A stretch of DNA of 64,000 bases from Candidatus Hodarchaeota archaeon (GTDB lineage: Archaea > Asgardarchaeota > Heimdallarchaeia > Hodarchaeales > Hodarchaeaceae): the NCBI GenBank assembly GCA_016839815.1, contig JAEOTM010000069.1, positions 1-64,000 of the forward strand. Reading direction: 5' to 3'. Positions 16,546 through 26,055 of this stretch are shown here, in pieces. The notes under the pieces are model-generated. The model made no database searches. It was not told where the DNA came from and was given only the letters and a program-made list of their open reading frames with translations. Made by a program: the position numbers and the translations under genes. The stretch's first letter is position 1. Every line of letters starts with the position of its first letter.

Positions 16546-18360
16546 TTACAGTTCACTCTCATCATATTCTATGGGGAGTATTTCTTGGTTCATAATACTT
16601 GAATTACCTTCCCTTCTCCTAGAAAGATCGAATGGAAGAAATGTAAAACAGAGAAGGAGAATCATTACTATCACAAAAGCGAATAGCGGAGCAGTTACGT
16701 TCCAATCAAACATAAAAAGGAATGGACGTGCGACGTTAAGCTCCATTCCAATGGTGATGTTATAGCGACGTGCTAGTATTCCAAGAAAGGAACCATATTC
16801 CATTAAACCGACACTAGTTATAAAACCTAGTCCAAATGATAACCGAAGTTTTCGTAAAAGAAGTTCCGATTTATTTTGTTGAAATTGACACCCGATAATC
16901 ATACCCATTGGTAGACTGATGAGCAAAATTATGAAGAGTGTACTCAGAGGTAACCAGAGATATTGGTCGTCAAATAGCCTTGCTGTCGTTGATATTGAAT
17001 TTCCAATGTATAAGAATAATCCTGTAATTATTACAGTCGGAAGAAGATTAGAAATATGCTTCTGACCCCGAGGAAGTAATTTGGTAAGTATAAAACCTAT
17101 CACAGCAGCTAGCCCACTTATTCCACCTACTAAACAGATCAGGCGAAGGGAAGCCAGTATGCGACTGAAAATATCCTGTCCAGCCCAATTTGTACCAAAG
17201 ATATGAGCACCTCCTGGAGCAGTTAAAGGTAGAAATCCCTCATTAAAATCATCGTGCACGGGATCAAAAGGAGTAAGGAAGGAAATTCCTACCAAAACTA
17301 CAAGAAAGGCTAAAAAACCAATTATTAGAATTCTTTCACTTCGATTATGCTTGAAATCCGCTCTGATTTGATTTACAATTTCATCAAGAGATCTGGAAGA
17401 TTGTTCATCTAAACTATCAGTTTTCAACGGAAGAGGAATGAGACTAATAATGATAAATCCAATAAGAATCATAAATCCATAATTATACACTGAAGCGAAT
17501 ATGACAGGTATGTTCCTTATCATTAAGCTAGCATGAAAGTACCGTCCAAGGCCGGGCCACATATAAAGTGTTTCAAATATAAAATCTCCAAGGAAAAACG
17601 AAAAATATGTCAGTTTAAGTGTAGTCCGAATCTCCAGCTTAGCAGCAATTGTGATTAATCCAACCATTATCGCGAAGAAACTTATGCTTAATACAGGAAG
17701 GAAATTTCGTGCCATAGACGGTACATCATCCCGCCATCCTGGTACAATTCGCACTCCTTCCCAAATTAACCCTGGATCGAAGACTGATTGAAAGATAAGA
17801 ATGATTAAGAAGAGTAAGAATGGACTGGTTATCGCGATAATTTTCACTACTGTGTCCAATAATCTTGATTTATAGAGATTAATATCTTCCAATACTCTAA
17901 TTATTATAAAAGGAGAAAGTATGATTATAGTGAGAGTTAAAGCTCCACTCATAATTACTTCAGTAGCACCTGAGAGTGATGCAAGCTCTCCTGCGATAGC
18001 TCCACCAGTAACCCAGTTTGTACCAAAATCTCCACTGAAATATTTCGAAAAAAGGTCTACTACTGAAAACGGGAATGCTGGAAGATTCAAACTAGTTCGA
18101 AGGGCATTGTATTGATCCATTAAGGGTGCTAATTCCTCAGTAGATAACTTTGGTAGTATTGTTCTCGGATCAACTGCTCCTCCGAATATTAATACTAGTA
18201 AGTCTCCAATTAATAAGTTATAAATAGTAAAGAGAACTGTAAAGGCAATTAAAAACGCAAGAACTGATGTCAGTATTGAAAATCCTGCATTTATAGCATA
18301 TGGTTTTGAGTAAATTCTCAATTTCTCAATGATCTCATCTTGTATAGGTTGTTCTTCCAT
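16546..18360 (-). CDS. Fused DppB/DppC-like ABC permease
   Basis: 604 residues, polytopic. The first half resembles DppB/OppB: an N-terminal helix, an external loop (about residues 70-130), a TM bundle, and TLYMWPGLGRYFHASL near the usual EAA region. The second half resembles DppC/OppC: a new N-terminal helix near residue 345, then SFLTPFDPVHDD and GGAHIFGTNWAGQDIFSRIL, the hallmark entrance of DppC. Both halves of a peptide/nickel-type permease are thus in one chain. No solute-binding protein or ATPase genes are adjacent. The second half's helices look degenerate, so transport function is unproven. Confidence 0.75.
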   Translation of the reverse strand: MEEQPIQDEIIEKLRIYSKPYAINAGFSILTSVLAFLIAFTVLFTIYNLLIGDLLVLIFGGAVDPRTILPKLSTEELAPLMDQYNALRTSLNLPAFPFSVVDLFSKYFSGDFGTNWVTGGAIAGELASLSGATEVIMSGALTLTIIILSPFIIIRVLEDINLYKSRLLDTVVKIIAITSPFLLFLIILIFQSVFDPGLIWEGVRIVPGWRDDVPSMARNFLPVLSISFFAIMVGLITIAAKLEIRTTLKLTYFSFFLGDFIFETLYMWPGLGRYFHASLMIRNIPVIFASVYNYGFMILIGFIIISLIPLPLKTDSLDEQSSRSLDEIVNQIRADFKHNRSERILIIGFLAFLVVLVGISFLTPFDPVHDDFNEGFLPLTAPGGAHIFGTNWAGQDIFSRILASLRLICLVGGISGLAAVIGFILTKLLPRGQKHISNLLPTVIITGLFLYIGNSISTTARLFDDQYLWLPLSTLFIILLISLPMGMIIGCQFQQNKSELLLRKLRLSFGLGFITSVGLMEYGSFLGILARRYNITIGMELNVARPFLFMFDWNVTAPLFAFVIVMILLLCFTFLPFDLSRRREGNSSIMNQEILPIEYDESEL

Positions 18361-18667
18361 AATATACCCCTCAACTAAAAAGGAGATTGTTAAATCTGAT
18401 TCACTATTGATGTCAATAACGAATTTAAAAGATTTATCTCCCCAAAAGTTTGAAATGATTCAATGTAAAGATTCTTCCCTTGTTAGTTCAGAGGGTAATT
18501 TTTTACAACAATTTGCCAGAGTCTTCATCAATCTGGAATAAATATAACTGATTCCCCCCTTTACCTCTTAAATGTGTGCGACGAACAGCAGAAATTATAT
18601 AATTTGGGACTATTTGGCAATAAACTGATCTATTTTTCTAAACACATATTTCTAAGGGTATTTTTCG
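18361..18667. other. 307-base intergenic region between permease and tmk
   Basis: Divergent promoter region for the permease (minus) and thymidylate kinase (plus). It contains a TATA element for tmk at 18595-18602 and no convincing gene; a 70-codon open frame overlapping the permease start has no supporting signals. Confidence 0.5.
18595..18602 (+). promoter_or_regulatory. TATA box for thymidylate kinase
   Basis: TTATATAA, preceded by a purine-rich GCAGAAA that could serve as BRE. It would place the transcription start near 18627 and give a ~40-base leader with TAAGGG near the ATG at 18668. Confidence 0.5.
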
Positions 18668-19309
18668 ATGAAATCTCTTTCACGGGGCATTCTAATCGCT
18701 TTTGAAGGTATCGATGGCTCTGGAAAGACTACCCAAATTCATAAAGTAGCAGAGTACTTACGAGGTTTGAATTTCTCACTAACCTTAACGCATGAACCAA
18801 ATCCCAACAGCCCATTTTGTCAATTAATTCAACAGAAAGTGAAAAAGCAACGGGAACAGGTTTCTCCTGAACAGGAATTAGAGTGGTATACAGAGGATCG
18901 ACGATGGGATATCGAGAATAATATTCTTCCTGCACTAAAGAGAAATGAACTAGTGTTAGTTGATCGGTATTATTTATCGAGTGCGGCATATCAAGGTGCC
19001 TTAGAAGTTTTCACCATGGACTATGTCTTAGAAAGAAATGCTTTCGCCAAACGTCCAGATCTATGGATTATCCTAGATGTTCCAGTCAAACTCGGCCAAG
19101 CACGACTACAAATGCGTAATAAGCGAAATGATGACCAGTTGGAAAAAGCCGAATATCAGAAAAAGGTTCTAGTTAATTATCACAAACTCTCCGATATGGA
19201 TATCGGTGGTAAAGTAATATGGATTGATGCGAGTATTGAGGAAACTGAATTAACCCAGGTTATTACGAAGACAATACTTGAATTTCTCGAAGAGTATATT
19301 GTACAGTAA
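18668..19309 (+). CDS. tmk: Thymidylate kinase
   Basis: 213 residues. Phosphorylates dTMP to dTDP with ATP for DNA synthesis. P-loop FEGIDGSGKTTQ at the N-terminus, the DRYYLSSAAYQG motif (Asp/Arg/Tyr for the dTMP phosphate and base), and a lid segment with several Arg (QMRNKRNDDQ). Length is normal. ATG start at 18668. Its stop directly abuts the stop of the convergent gene at 19310. Confidence 0.95.
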   Translation: MKSLSRGILIAFEGIDGSGKTTQIHKVAEYLRGLNFSLTLTHEPNPNSPFCQLIQQKVKKQREQVSPEQELEWYTEDRRWDIENNILPALKRNELVLVDRYYLSSAAYQGALEVFTMDYVLERNAFAKRPDLWIILDVPVKLGQARLQMRNKRNDDQLEKAEYQKKVLVNYHKLSDMDIGGKVIWIDASIEETELTQVITKTILEFLEEYIVQ

Positions 19310-19783
19310 TCACTTTTTCAAAAGAGCTCGTGCAGATGTAATATAGCCTTCCAGATTCCGTAAAGTTTCTTGTTGAAAGGTTTGTACAGTCTCAGCTGTT
19401 TTGGTATTATCATAAATTGCACTGGCCTGCTGAAGAATTTTAATATCATTAATGAGTTTGGATATGTCTTTGATCAATTTCTCGTCTTTTTCGAAGTTCA
19501 TGCCTCGTATTCTGACTAGTAAGGCTAACGCGTCAGTAAACTGAAGATCATAGACCAGAATAAGCGCACGAATAAAGAGACTTTGTGAAATCACTAATTG
19601 GGCATTATAATCAGCATTTCTATCTATTCGATTCAAAAATTGAATTGCTGTCTGGACCTGACCTTCCTCTATGTATGCCTTTGCCAACATGAAATTCCTG
19701 AAATCACGAAGTTCCATAAAATTCTGGAGAGCATTCTCTATCCGTTGTAGTGATAGCCGAATTTCTCCATCAAGTAATGCCAT
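19310..19783 (-). CDS. Helical (TPR-like) protein of unknown function
   Basis: 157 residues, almost entirely amphipathic helices; the segments around residues 28-50 and 70-92 (AKAYIEEGQVQTAIQFL; IRALILVYDLQFTDALALL) look like degenerate tetratricopeptide units. No catalytic motif, signal or membrane helix. ATG at 19783. It converges with tmk with no spacer. Possibly an adaptor protein. Confidence 0.6.
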   Translation of the reverse strand: MALLDGEIRLSLQRIENALQNFMELRDFRNFMLAKAYIEEGQVQTAIQFLNRIDRNADYNAQLVISQSLFIRALILVYDLQFTDALALLVRIRGMNFEKDEKLIKDISKLINDIKILQQASAIYDNTKTAETVQTFQQETLRNLEGYITSARALLKK

Positions 19784-19983
19784 CGGTTAGGTCAACCCAA
19801 ATTGAATTTTATCTCAGATTATCCTGTCTTTATATGATCTAATAGAAGTCACCTTTCTTACTGACTTCTCATGTTCCTCGAAGAAGGTGTCTGATTATAA
19901 AGATTTGGATAATTACTGTGTAGTTATTTTGCTCAAAAACGGTAAGTAACTCCCTCTGATAATCATCATTGAAATAGAAATAT

Positions 19984-20262
19984 TTATCTTGTTCGCTTAA
20001 TGATATGATAGCCAAACTTCGTTTTTACTGGAATTTGTGTCATCTGGTTCTTTTGTAATGCGAATGCAGCTTTTTCAAATTCTTTAACCATTTGTCCGCG
20101 TCCGAATTCTCCTAGATTTCCTCCTTTTTTCTTTGACGGACAAGTACTGTGTTTTCGTGCCATTTCTTCAAACTTTGCACCACCATTGATTTCCTCAATG
20201 ATTTCCTCTGCTAAAGTCTTCTTCTCTACAAGTATATGGCGTGCTGTTACTTTATTTGTCAT
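19984..20262 (-). CDS. Parvulin-type peptidyl-prolyl cis/trans isomerase (PpiC)
   Basis: 92 residues from ATG 20262. A stand-alone parvulin domain, like E. coli Par10 and the small archaeal parvulins. Landmarks: ARHILVEKK (first active-site His), FEEMARKHSTCPSKKKGG, GNLGEFGRGQMVKEFEKAAF (one continuous run) and KTKFGYHIIKRT (second His). Cytosolic: no signal or membrane helix. In-frame alternatives at ATG 20268 and TTG 20271 exist; the site is 4-13 bases after the end of the upstream small gene, suggesting coupled translation. Confidence 0.93.
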   Translation of the reverse strand: MTNKVTARHILVEKKTLAEEIIEEINGGAKFEEMARKHSTCPSKKKGGNLGEFGRGQMVKEFEKAAFALQKNQMTQIPVKTKFGYHIIKRTR

Positions 20263-20274
20263 AATCATCAACTT

Positions 20275-20458
20275 TTAGCGTTCTGGTAATTCTGGTAATG
20301 TGTGTGTTTCTGCATAATCCTTGATCATTTTCAAAATTTCGGTATCGGTTAAGACTTCATTCTGTTGTTTCTAGAAATTGTAGTTCCTTTGGACCCTTGA
20401 AAGAAGCAGATAAATCAAAATTCCAATCATAAACTAATTGCGATATATTTCGATACAT
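20275..20458 (-). pseudogene. Small gene upstream of parvulin, apparently frameshifted
   Basis: ATG 20458 has GAGGG eight bases upstream and opens a 33-codon frame ending TGA at 20357-20359. In the +1 frame, which opens just before that TGA, sequence continues as NEVLTDTEILKMIKDYAE and ends at TAA 20275-20277, four bases before the parvulin region. Removing one A from the GAAAC run near 20366-20370 joins them into a 60-residue protein. It may be a sequencing error or a recently broken gene. No family recognised. Confidence 0.4.
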
Positions 20459-20476
20459 CGGAATACCCTCTTTTGA

Positions 20477-23400
20477 CTATTTCCCAGATAAAGTCTTCCA
20501 GTTATAACCTTGCTCTGTTATCCGTGTTTTATTCACAAAAAGATGCATTTTAAACCATGTAGTTAAACCTACAATCTCATCTACACATACCAAGTTCGGA
20601 TTCTCTCTAAACCATTTATATGCTCCTGGATACATTTCTGCATACGGAGGAACTCCAGTACCTTTTTCAGCATCCCACCAATGGCCCGTATGGTTAACTA
20701 TGACCCAAAAAGTAATATTAGGACGTGAATTAGTGAAGTATGTATGGACGGTGCTTGAGGAATTTGATGAAAAGGGATAATTCCCTGTATTTAGCACTTC
20801 ATATTCTAAATAATATCTTAACGCAAATTGGGTACCAGTCTCGTGAATTGCCCAAGTACTATAATTATAATCTCCACCATGATTATTGATGTAGATAGCC
20901 ATCTCCTGATACCGGAGATCGAATATTTGACTATAATGAGCATTAACAGAAACATTTAATAACATTCCTGACAATATGAGAGCAAGGATTATAGTTAATT
21001 GAGGTTTAATTTTAGGTTGTAACCAGTAGAGAGCCACAATTAAGATAATCAATCCCACAAAGGTAGCTAGAGGTGCTCCAAGCTCCATTACATCTGTAAT
21101 CCATGAAGAATCAAAATTCAAGAGTGTATCAAATAAGTCATGAAATATTAGGTCATAAAGCTTGTACAAGCCACTTCCCCCTCTAAACCATTGGTCAATG
21201 AAGTATTTATACGCAAATCCAGCCGTTATAATTCCAGGAAACGTTTTTAAGACATAAAAACAGAGAAATGCAAATGGAAGAAGATAAATTGAGGCTACAA
21301 ACAGATGTTCGGATAATCTACCAATAGATACACTCTCATAGAAAATCGGATAGAGGATGAATGTCCAACCAATCTCGAAGAAGAAATATCCCCCAGCCAG
21401 ACCTTTTTCTACGTTATCCACAGCTAATAATCGCATTTGTTTAGAGGAATAAATATACCCTGCGCCTTTTGCCGCAATGGCGAAATATGGGATTACAAGG
21501 GGGATATAATAGTAATTAAGTTGGAACATCGCAGGGAAAAAGACTAAAGGAACAACAAGTAACCATGCAATCAGAGCTGATCCCAATGCGGGATTACGTC
21601 GTTCTGAAAAGAAGAAAGCCCACAATCCGATAATAAAGAACGGTAACATAACCAGTAATGCATAATCATTTATCGCCCCTCCCACACTACGAGCTAGACT
21701 ATATTTGGTTCCGTATGCATATCGCCAGCCGATATAATATTCGAAAAATAGGAAGGCATATGTCAAAATTGTATCAGGATTATTTGGACCACCAGGTCTA
21801 TTGGGATCTCCTGCGAGTTCTCCTGGTGTCCGTAATGGCCAAGGAAAATCTCCATTTATAAGATTGATATCCATGTATTGGATCCAAGCAATAAAAGGAT
21901 AAAAACTCAGAATAATAATAATGACTGTGATTCCAATGAATAGGATGTGTGACGAGAATATTGATAGTTCTAATCGTGAACGTAATCTAGCTTTTAGATT
22001 ATAAGTTTCAATGAGATAATTCTTAAACTGGGGGTAATAAGATAATAGAGGAATTAGTAGTAGGGAGATAGCTATACCAAAGAGGGTTATCTGGGCTGCA
22101 TCTCTGTCAAAAATATGTCCCATAAGAAGAATCCCTACAAACCAGAACAGTAACCATACACCCATTATGATTAAGGGAATACTGTCTATAAGTTCATAGA
22201 GAAAACGAACAAATACTCGATCAGTTGAAATATAGTCTAATAAGACTCCAAAGGCTATTAGCCCAACAAGTATGGCAAAAACCGCACCTAAAGATGCAGC
22301 AATGATTTCTAATAATGCTAATGTAAAAAATTCATTTTCTAATGATTCTATTTGACCAAGTACCTCACTAGGTAAAAAGAAAAGAAATACTTTTATGATA
22401 GGATAGATACCATCAATAATTGACATATTGTTAGTACTCAATTCTGTCCCAAATTCAATAAATGCTCCCTCAAGGCGTTTGTAAAAGACAGAAACAAATA
22501 TAATCCCAGTAAATGAGGCAAATATACTACCCAGTATTGAAAGCAATAGCTCAATATACGTCTCTTTAACTAGTTTGTCTTTCCAAAAGTGTAGAAACAC
22601 AGAATATATTGTACCCGCACTAGCACTAGCAATAATCAAGCTAGCGAACAGAAGTTGAGTAAAAATGAAATTAAATAGAAAACTAATGATTAATGTAACT
22701 AAGAACACGATATACGGGAAGGCTATTATATTATTCTTCTGTGAGGATTCCTTTTCCTCGTTTGATTCTGAAAAAGTCAGGGAAAACGAGTTTTGGATTG
22801 CATGTAAAGTTGGTTTCAGTTTGGTGAAATCGACATGTCGTTCCATATATCGAAATATTAAATAAAGGGCTAAGGAGGGGCCAATCAGAATTCCTTGCCA
22901 AGCTTTTGTCATAATATTTAGGACATTTAGAATGCCTGTTAAGATAATTAATAAATAACCCTTTCTCAAATCATTATCAACAAATATTGCATCAATCGCA
23001 CGAACTCCTGCTAAAAGTACAATACTCCCCATAAAAATTACAAAAGGATCAATGTATGCAGTACGTGAGTAAAAGGTGAGGAAGGAAGCTAAGGCAATTA
23101 ATAACCCAGCAATGACATGAGCACTCTGATTTTCTTTTTGATGACTGAATAAAAGGTATACAACTACTGCAAGGCCAGCACCACCTATTGCGTTCATTCC
23201 GTTTGCCGCAAAACTGCTTTTTCCAAAGATATTCATAAGTAGTGCACCAAAGATAAAAGAAAACGGGGGTTTGTCAAACAATTGCAGTTGTGTATCGTTC
23301 CCACGATAATATAATGGTGTAAAAGGATCGGATAACCCATCAGCAATCCGTGATGCAATAGAAACAAACCAACCTTCATCCCACATATCAATTGAGGCAG

Positions 23401-23554
23401 TATAAACGATCTTAACCCAAAAAGCCAATGCTCCAACTAGGAATAGCAGTCTGTACTTTACAAAATACTCCCAGAGTTTATAGGCGATCTTTTCTAACGT
23501 TTGATTGTCTACTAGCTTTGTCTTTGGTTTTTGATCCTCTTCTGGGCTACTCAT
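20477..23554 (-). CDS. GT-C membrane glycosyltransferase (PMT/ArnT-like)
   Basis: 1025 residues with about 15-20 transmembrane helices. The N-terminal helix is followed by IDMWDEGWF (Asp59-Glu60), the catalytic acidic motif of the dolichyl-phosphate-mannose/ArnT type, then LFDKPPFSF, the DKPP motif diagnostic for this group. It would transfer a sugar from a polyprenyl/dolichyl-phosphate carrier to a protein or lipid on the outer face. It is much longer than the usual 450-600 residues because of a long insert of helices (about residues 230-530). The C-terminal ~150 residues form an external soluble domain. A candidate modifier of the Ser/Thr/Asn-rich surface proteins at 31-37 kb, which is inference. 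Confidence 0.82.
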   Translation of the reverse strand: MSSPEEDQKPKTKLVDNQTLEKIAYKLWEYFVKYRLLFLVGALAFWVKIVYTASIDMWDEGWFVSIASRIADGLSDPFTPLYYRGNDTQLQLFDKPPFSFIFGALLMNIFGKSSFAANGMNAIGGAGLAVVVYLLFSHQKENQSAHVIAGLLIALASFLTFYSRTAYIDPFVIFMGSIVLLAGVRAIDAIFVDNDLRKGYLLIILTGILNVLNIMTKAWQGILIGPSLALYLIFRYMERHVDFTKLKPTLHAIQNSFSLTFSESNEEKESSQKNNIIAFPYIVFLVTLIISFLFNFIFTQLLFASLIIASASAGTIYSVFLHFWKDKLVKETYIELLLSILGSIFASFTGIIFVSVFYKRLEGAFIEFGTELSTNNMSIIDGIYPIIKVFLFFLPSEVLGQIESLENEFFTLALLEIIAASLGAVFAILVGLIAFGVLLDYISTDRVFVRFLYELIDSIPLIIMGVWLLFWFVGILLMGHIFDRDAAQITLFGIAISLLLIPLLSYYPQFKNYLIETYNLKARLRSRLELSIFSSHILFIGITVIIIILSFYPFIAWIQYMDINLINGDFPWPLRTPGELAGDPNRPGGPNNPDTILTYAFLFFEYYIGWRYAYGTKYSLARSVGGAINDYALLVMLPFFIIGLWAFFFSERRNPALGSALIAWLLVVPLVFFPAMFQLNYYYIPLVIPYFAIAAKGAGYIYSSKQMRLLAVDNVEKGLAGGYFFFEIGWTFILYPIFYESVSIGRLSEHLFVASIYLLPFAFLCFYVLKTFPGIITAGFAYKYFIDQWFRGGSGLYKLYDLIFHDLFDTLLNFDSSWITDVMELGAPLATFVGLIILIVALYWLQPKIKPQLTIILALILSGMLLNVSVNAHYSQIFDLRYQEMAIYINNHGGDYNYSTWAIHETGTQFALRYYLEYEVLNTGNYPFSSNSSSTVHTYFTNSRPNITFWVIVNHTGHWWDAEKGTGVPPYAEMYPGAYKWFRENPNLVCVDEIVGLTTWFKMHLFVNKTRITEQGYNWKTLSGK

Positions 23555-23719
23555 CTCTATCCTTCCATCTTTTTACTCATTAGGTTTAAGTCAGTTTTGC
23601 CTTCAACCTATTATAGTTATTAAAGGTAAGAGATAGATATAAGAAAATTATAAGGGAAAATGTTTTCTAGGTGAATATCCTATACAAATAGGTAGAGAAC
23701 TTAGTCGGGAAAGTAATCT

Positions 23720-25537
23720 ATGAGTGACCTTCAGTTAGAGCCAATAGAAATTTTAATATACCAAGCAAACTATGGAAAAGCTCTAAGTACCCTAAAAGAA
23801 TATGAGGATACAAACAAACTTTCAAATAACGATCATTTGAAATTAAAATACTTGAAAAGTCTCTATTTTCTTAGAAAAGGGCTGAATAAGGAAGGAAAGA
23901 AAGCTGCTGAAGAATTCCTTAAGATTAGTGAAGAACTATTAGATCCAATGCGAGAAATTGATGCACTTTTTCATCTAGGCTCATTCTTGTCGAACTTGGG
24001 AGAACCCGAAGCAGCAATTGAACGAATTAGTAGAGCAAAAAAGCTACTCCCCTTACTCTCTACAGAACATCCAATCGAAATACAGACAAGGAAGGCAGAT
24101 CTTCTCTGTCTTGAGGGGATTATTCTTCGAACTAGAGGTGAGAGTACTAAGGCTTTGGAAGTTTTTCAAAAAAGTCTTTTCTTCCGTGAAAAGATTGGAA
24201 ATGAAATTAAAATTATCGATTCTCATGTTCAACTAGCCTTAACATTTTATCATGGATTAAATGCTCATAAAGTTCATAAAACAGCGGAAAAATGTATGAA
24301 ACTTAGCAAAGCTTTAAAATACAAAAGAGGGGTCGCACTAGCCAATTTAGGGTTCGGGGCAGTCCATAGACTTAGAGGAGAACTTCAAGAGGCCATAGTT
24401 TTTTTTGAACAAGGCTTGAAAATTGCTCAAGAACTGGAAGATCTATTTGTCACCAGTTTTGCTGTTGATGCGCTTAGTGGTGTTTATTTTGACCTGGGAG
24501 AACTGAACAAAGGATTAGATCTTTTAGACAAACTAGAGGTTTTGAACAAAAAAACTGGTAATTTTTGGTATGAAACGACTGTTTTTAACAATCGTGGAGC
24601 AATCCAGATGTATATGGGAGAAGTTGACAACGCTTTAAACAACTTATCAAAAAGCTTGGCATATGGAGAGAAGATTGGAAACGTTAAGGGGTTAATCATC
24701 AATCTTCTTAATATAGGTGAGGTTTTTTCCATGATGGGTGATGATACATCATCCATAGAATATCTTGAACGTTCTATAAACATGGCGAAGGAACATAACT
24801 TTGGATATGGACATTCAACAGGCTTATTCACATTAATTCGATACCATCATAGATCCCTATCCAAAGATAGAATGGATGATATCTTAACCAAATTTAAACA
24901 GTTATCAGAGATTCATAGTGATCTTCCGTATGTAAGTCAACAGTACCGCCTTTCTAAGGCAATTGTACTTACTTATAAAGGTAGACTCTCGGATAAAATA
25001 GCTGCACAGGCTATCTTTAAAGAAATAAGTGAGGAAGATTGCATTCATCTCGAAAATACTGTTGTTGCGCTTTTATACTTAAGTGAATTATTATTATTCG
25101 AATTAGAAACAACAGGGAACAACACAGCTTTAGAAGAATTAAATAGGATTACGCAAAGATTACTAAAGGTTGCAAAGATTCAACATGCATATCCTTACAT
25201 GTCTGAGGCTTTCTTGATTCAATCAAAATTAAAACTCATTGCCTTCGATATTGAGGAATCCCAGCGATTACTTTCCCAGGCACATCTTATTACTGAAGAG
25301 AAAGGATTACATAGATTAAGTCGGATCATTAGTATTGAAGAAGAAGCAATGCTTAAGCTTTTTCATATCTGGGAAAAAATCCTTGATCAAAAGCCTTCTA
25401 TTAGTGATATAATCAAGATTTCGCGGGTAGAAGATTTGTTGAGAGGAGTTAGTCAAAATAAATTATATCAAAATGAAGAGGAAGTCATCGCGTATGCTGA
25501 TAAAGCTCTTCAAATTGCAAAGGCATGGAAAACGTAA
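23720..25537 (+). CDS. TPR-repeat protein
   Basis: 605 residues of tetratricopeptide-type helix pairs throughout; clear repeats include LGEPEAAIERISRAKK, RGESTKALEVFQKSL, RGELQEAIVFFEQGLKIA, MGEVDNALNNLSKSL and MGDDTSSIEYLERSI. The pattern resembles the MalT/LGN-type TPR domains used for protein-protein contacts, but no DNA-binding or ATPase domain is attached. Soluble. ATG 23720. It is followed after 34 bases by the GIY-YIG gene and may share its transcript. Confidence 0.85.
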   Translation: MSDLQLEPIEILIYQANYGKALSTLKEYEDTNKLSNNDHLKLKYLKSLYFLRKGLNKEGKKAAEEFLKISEELLDPMREIDALFHLGSFLSNLGEPEAAIERISRAKKLLPLLSTEHPIEIQTRKADLLCLEGIILRTRGESTKALEVFQKSLFFREKIGNEIKIIDSHVQLALTFYHGLNAHKVHKTAEKCMKLSKALKYKRGVALANLGFGAVHRLRGELQEAIVFFEQGLKIAQELEDLFVTSFAVDALSGVYFDLGELNKGLDLLDKLEVLNKKTGNFWYETTVFNNRGAIQMYMGEVDNALNNLSKSLAYGEKIGNVKGLIINLLNIGEVFSMMGDDTSSIEYLERSINMAKEHNFGYGHSTGLFTLIRYHHRSLSKDRMDDILTKFKQLSEIHSDLPYVSQQYRLSKAIVLTYKGRLSDKIAAQAIFKEISEEDCIHLENTVVALLYLSELLLFELETTGNNTALEELNRITQRLLKVAKIQHAYPYMSEAFLIQSKLKLIAFDIEESQRLLSQAHLITEEKGLHRLSRIISIEEEAMLKLFHIWEKILDQKPSISDIIKISRVEDLLRGVSQNKLYQNEEEVIAYADKALQIAKAWKT

Positions 25538-25571
25538 CTGATGCATTATTCTTTTTTAGTAAGGGATTAGA

Positions 25572-25982
25572 ATGCCATTTTGGGTCTATATGTTACTTGT
25601 AGGAGATAAATCACGAGGTTATAACCGTAAAATTTATACTGGCTATACTAATCATCTTATCAATCGTCTTACTCAGCATACTGGGTTAAACAGCACTAAA
25701 GGTGCACGAATCACTCGGAAACAACCAATTGAATTAGTGTATTTAGAGAGATTTGCCTCACGGAAACTCGCTCTAAAGCGTGAATGGGATTTTAAACATA
25801 CAAGTCCTTTAAACCAAAAGGTGACGAAAATCTCTCTAATAAAACAATTTCAAGAATCGAATGCCGATATCTTAAGTGATTTGAATGATACTTTTGAGCA
25901 ACATAATCAGTTTCTTGAGTCTATGATATCTTCTCTGAAAAATATTGAAAAAGAGATGAGCTCCAGAGTTCAACCTAAGTGA
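25572..25982 (+). CDS. GIY-YIG nuclease-domain protein
   Basis: 136 residues. The N-terminal 85 are a GIY-YIG domain of the small stand-alone type (UPF0213/YhbQ-like): WVYML and YTGYTNHLINRLTQH supply the Tyr/Tyr-Gly and Arg positions, and RKLALKREWDFKH carries the conserved Lys/Glu region. The Lys/Glu-rich C-terminal ~45 residues are extra and look helical. Probable role is nicking or processing of DNA; cellular target unknown. ATG 25572. Confidence 0.85.
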   Translation: MPFWVYMLLVGDKSRGYNRKIYTGYTNHLINRLTQHTGLNSTKGARITRKQPIELVYLERFASRKLALKREWDFKHTSPLNQKVTKISLIKQFQESNADILSDLNDTFEQHNQFLESMISSLKNIEKEMSSRVQPK

Positions 25983-26055
25983 TTTGGTAATTTATTTTGG
26001 AATATATTTTAAGATAGAGATTAAACAGACCCTTTATTGGAAGTGATTGATAACA

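Noticed and set aside
18329-18541. 70-codon plus-strand frame overlapping the permease start
   Set aside because: It runs into the permease gene and a promoter region and has no motif or Shine-Dalgarno.
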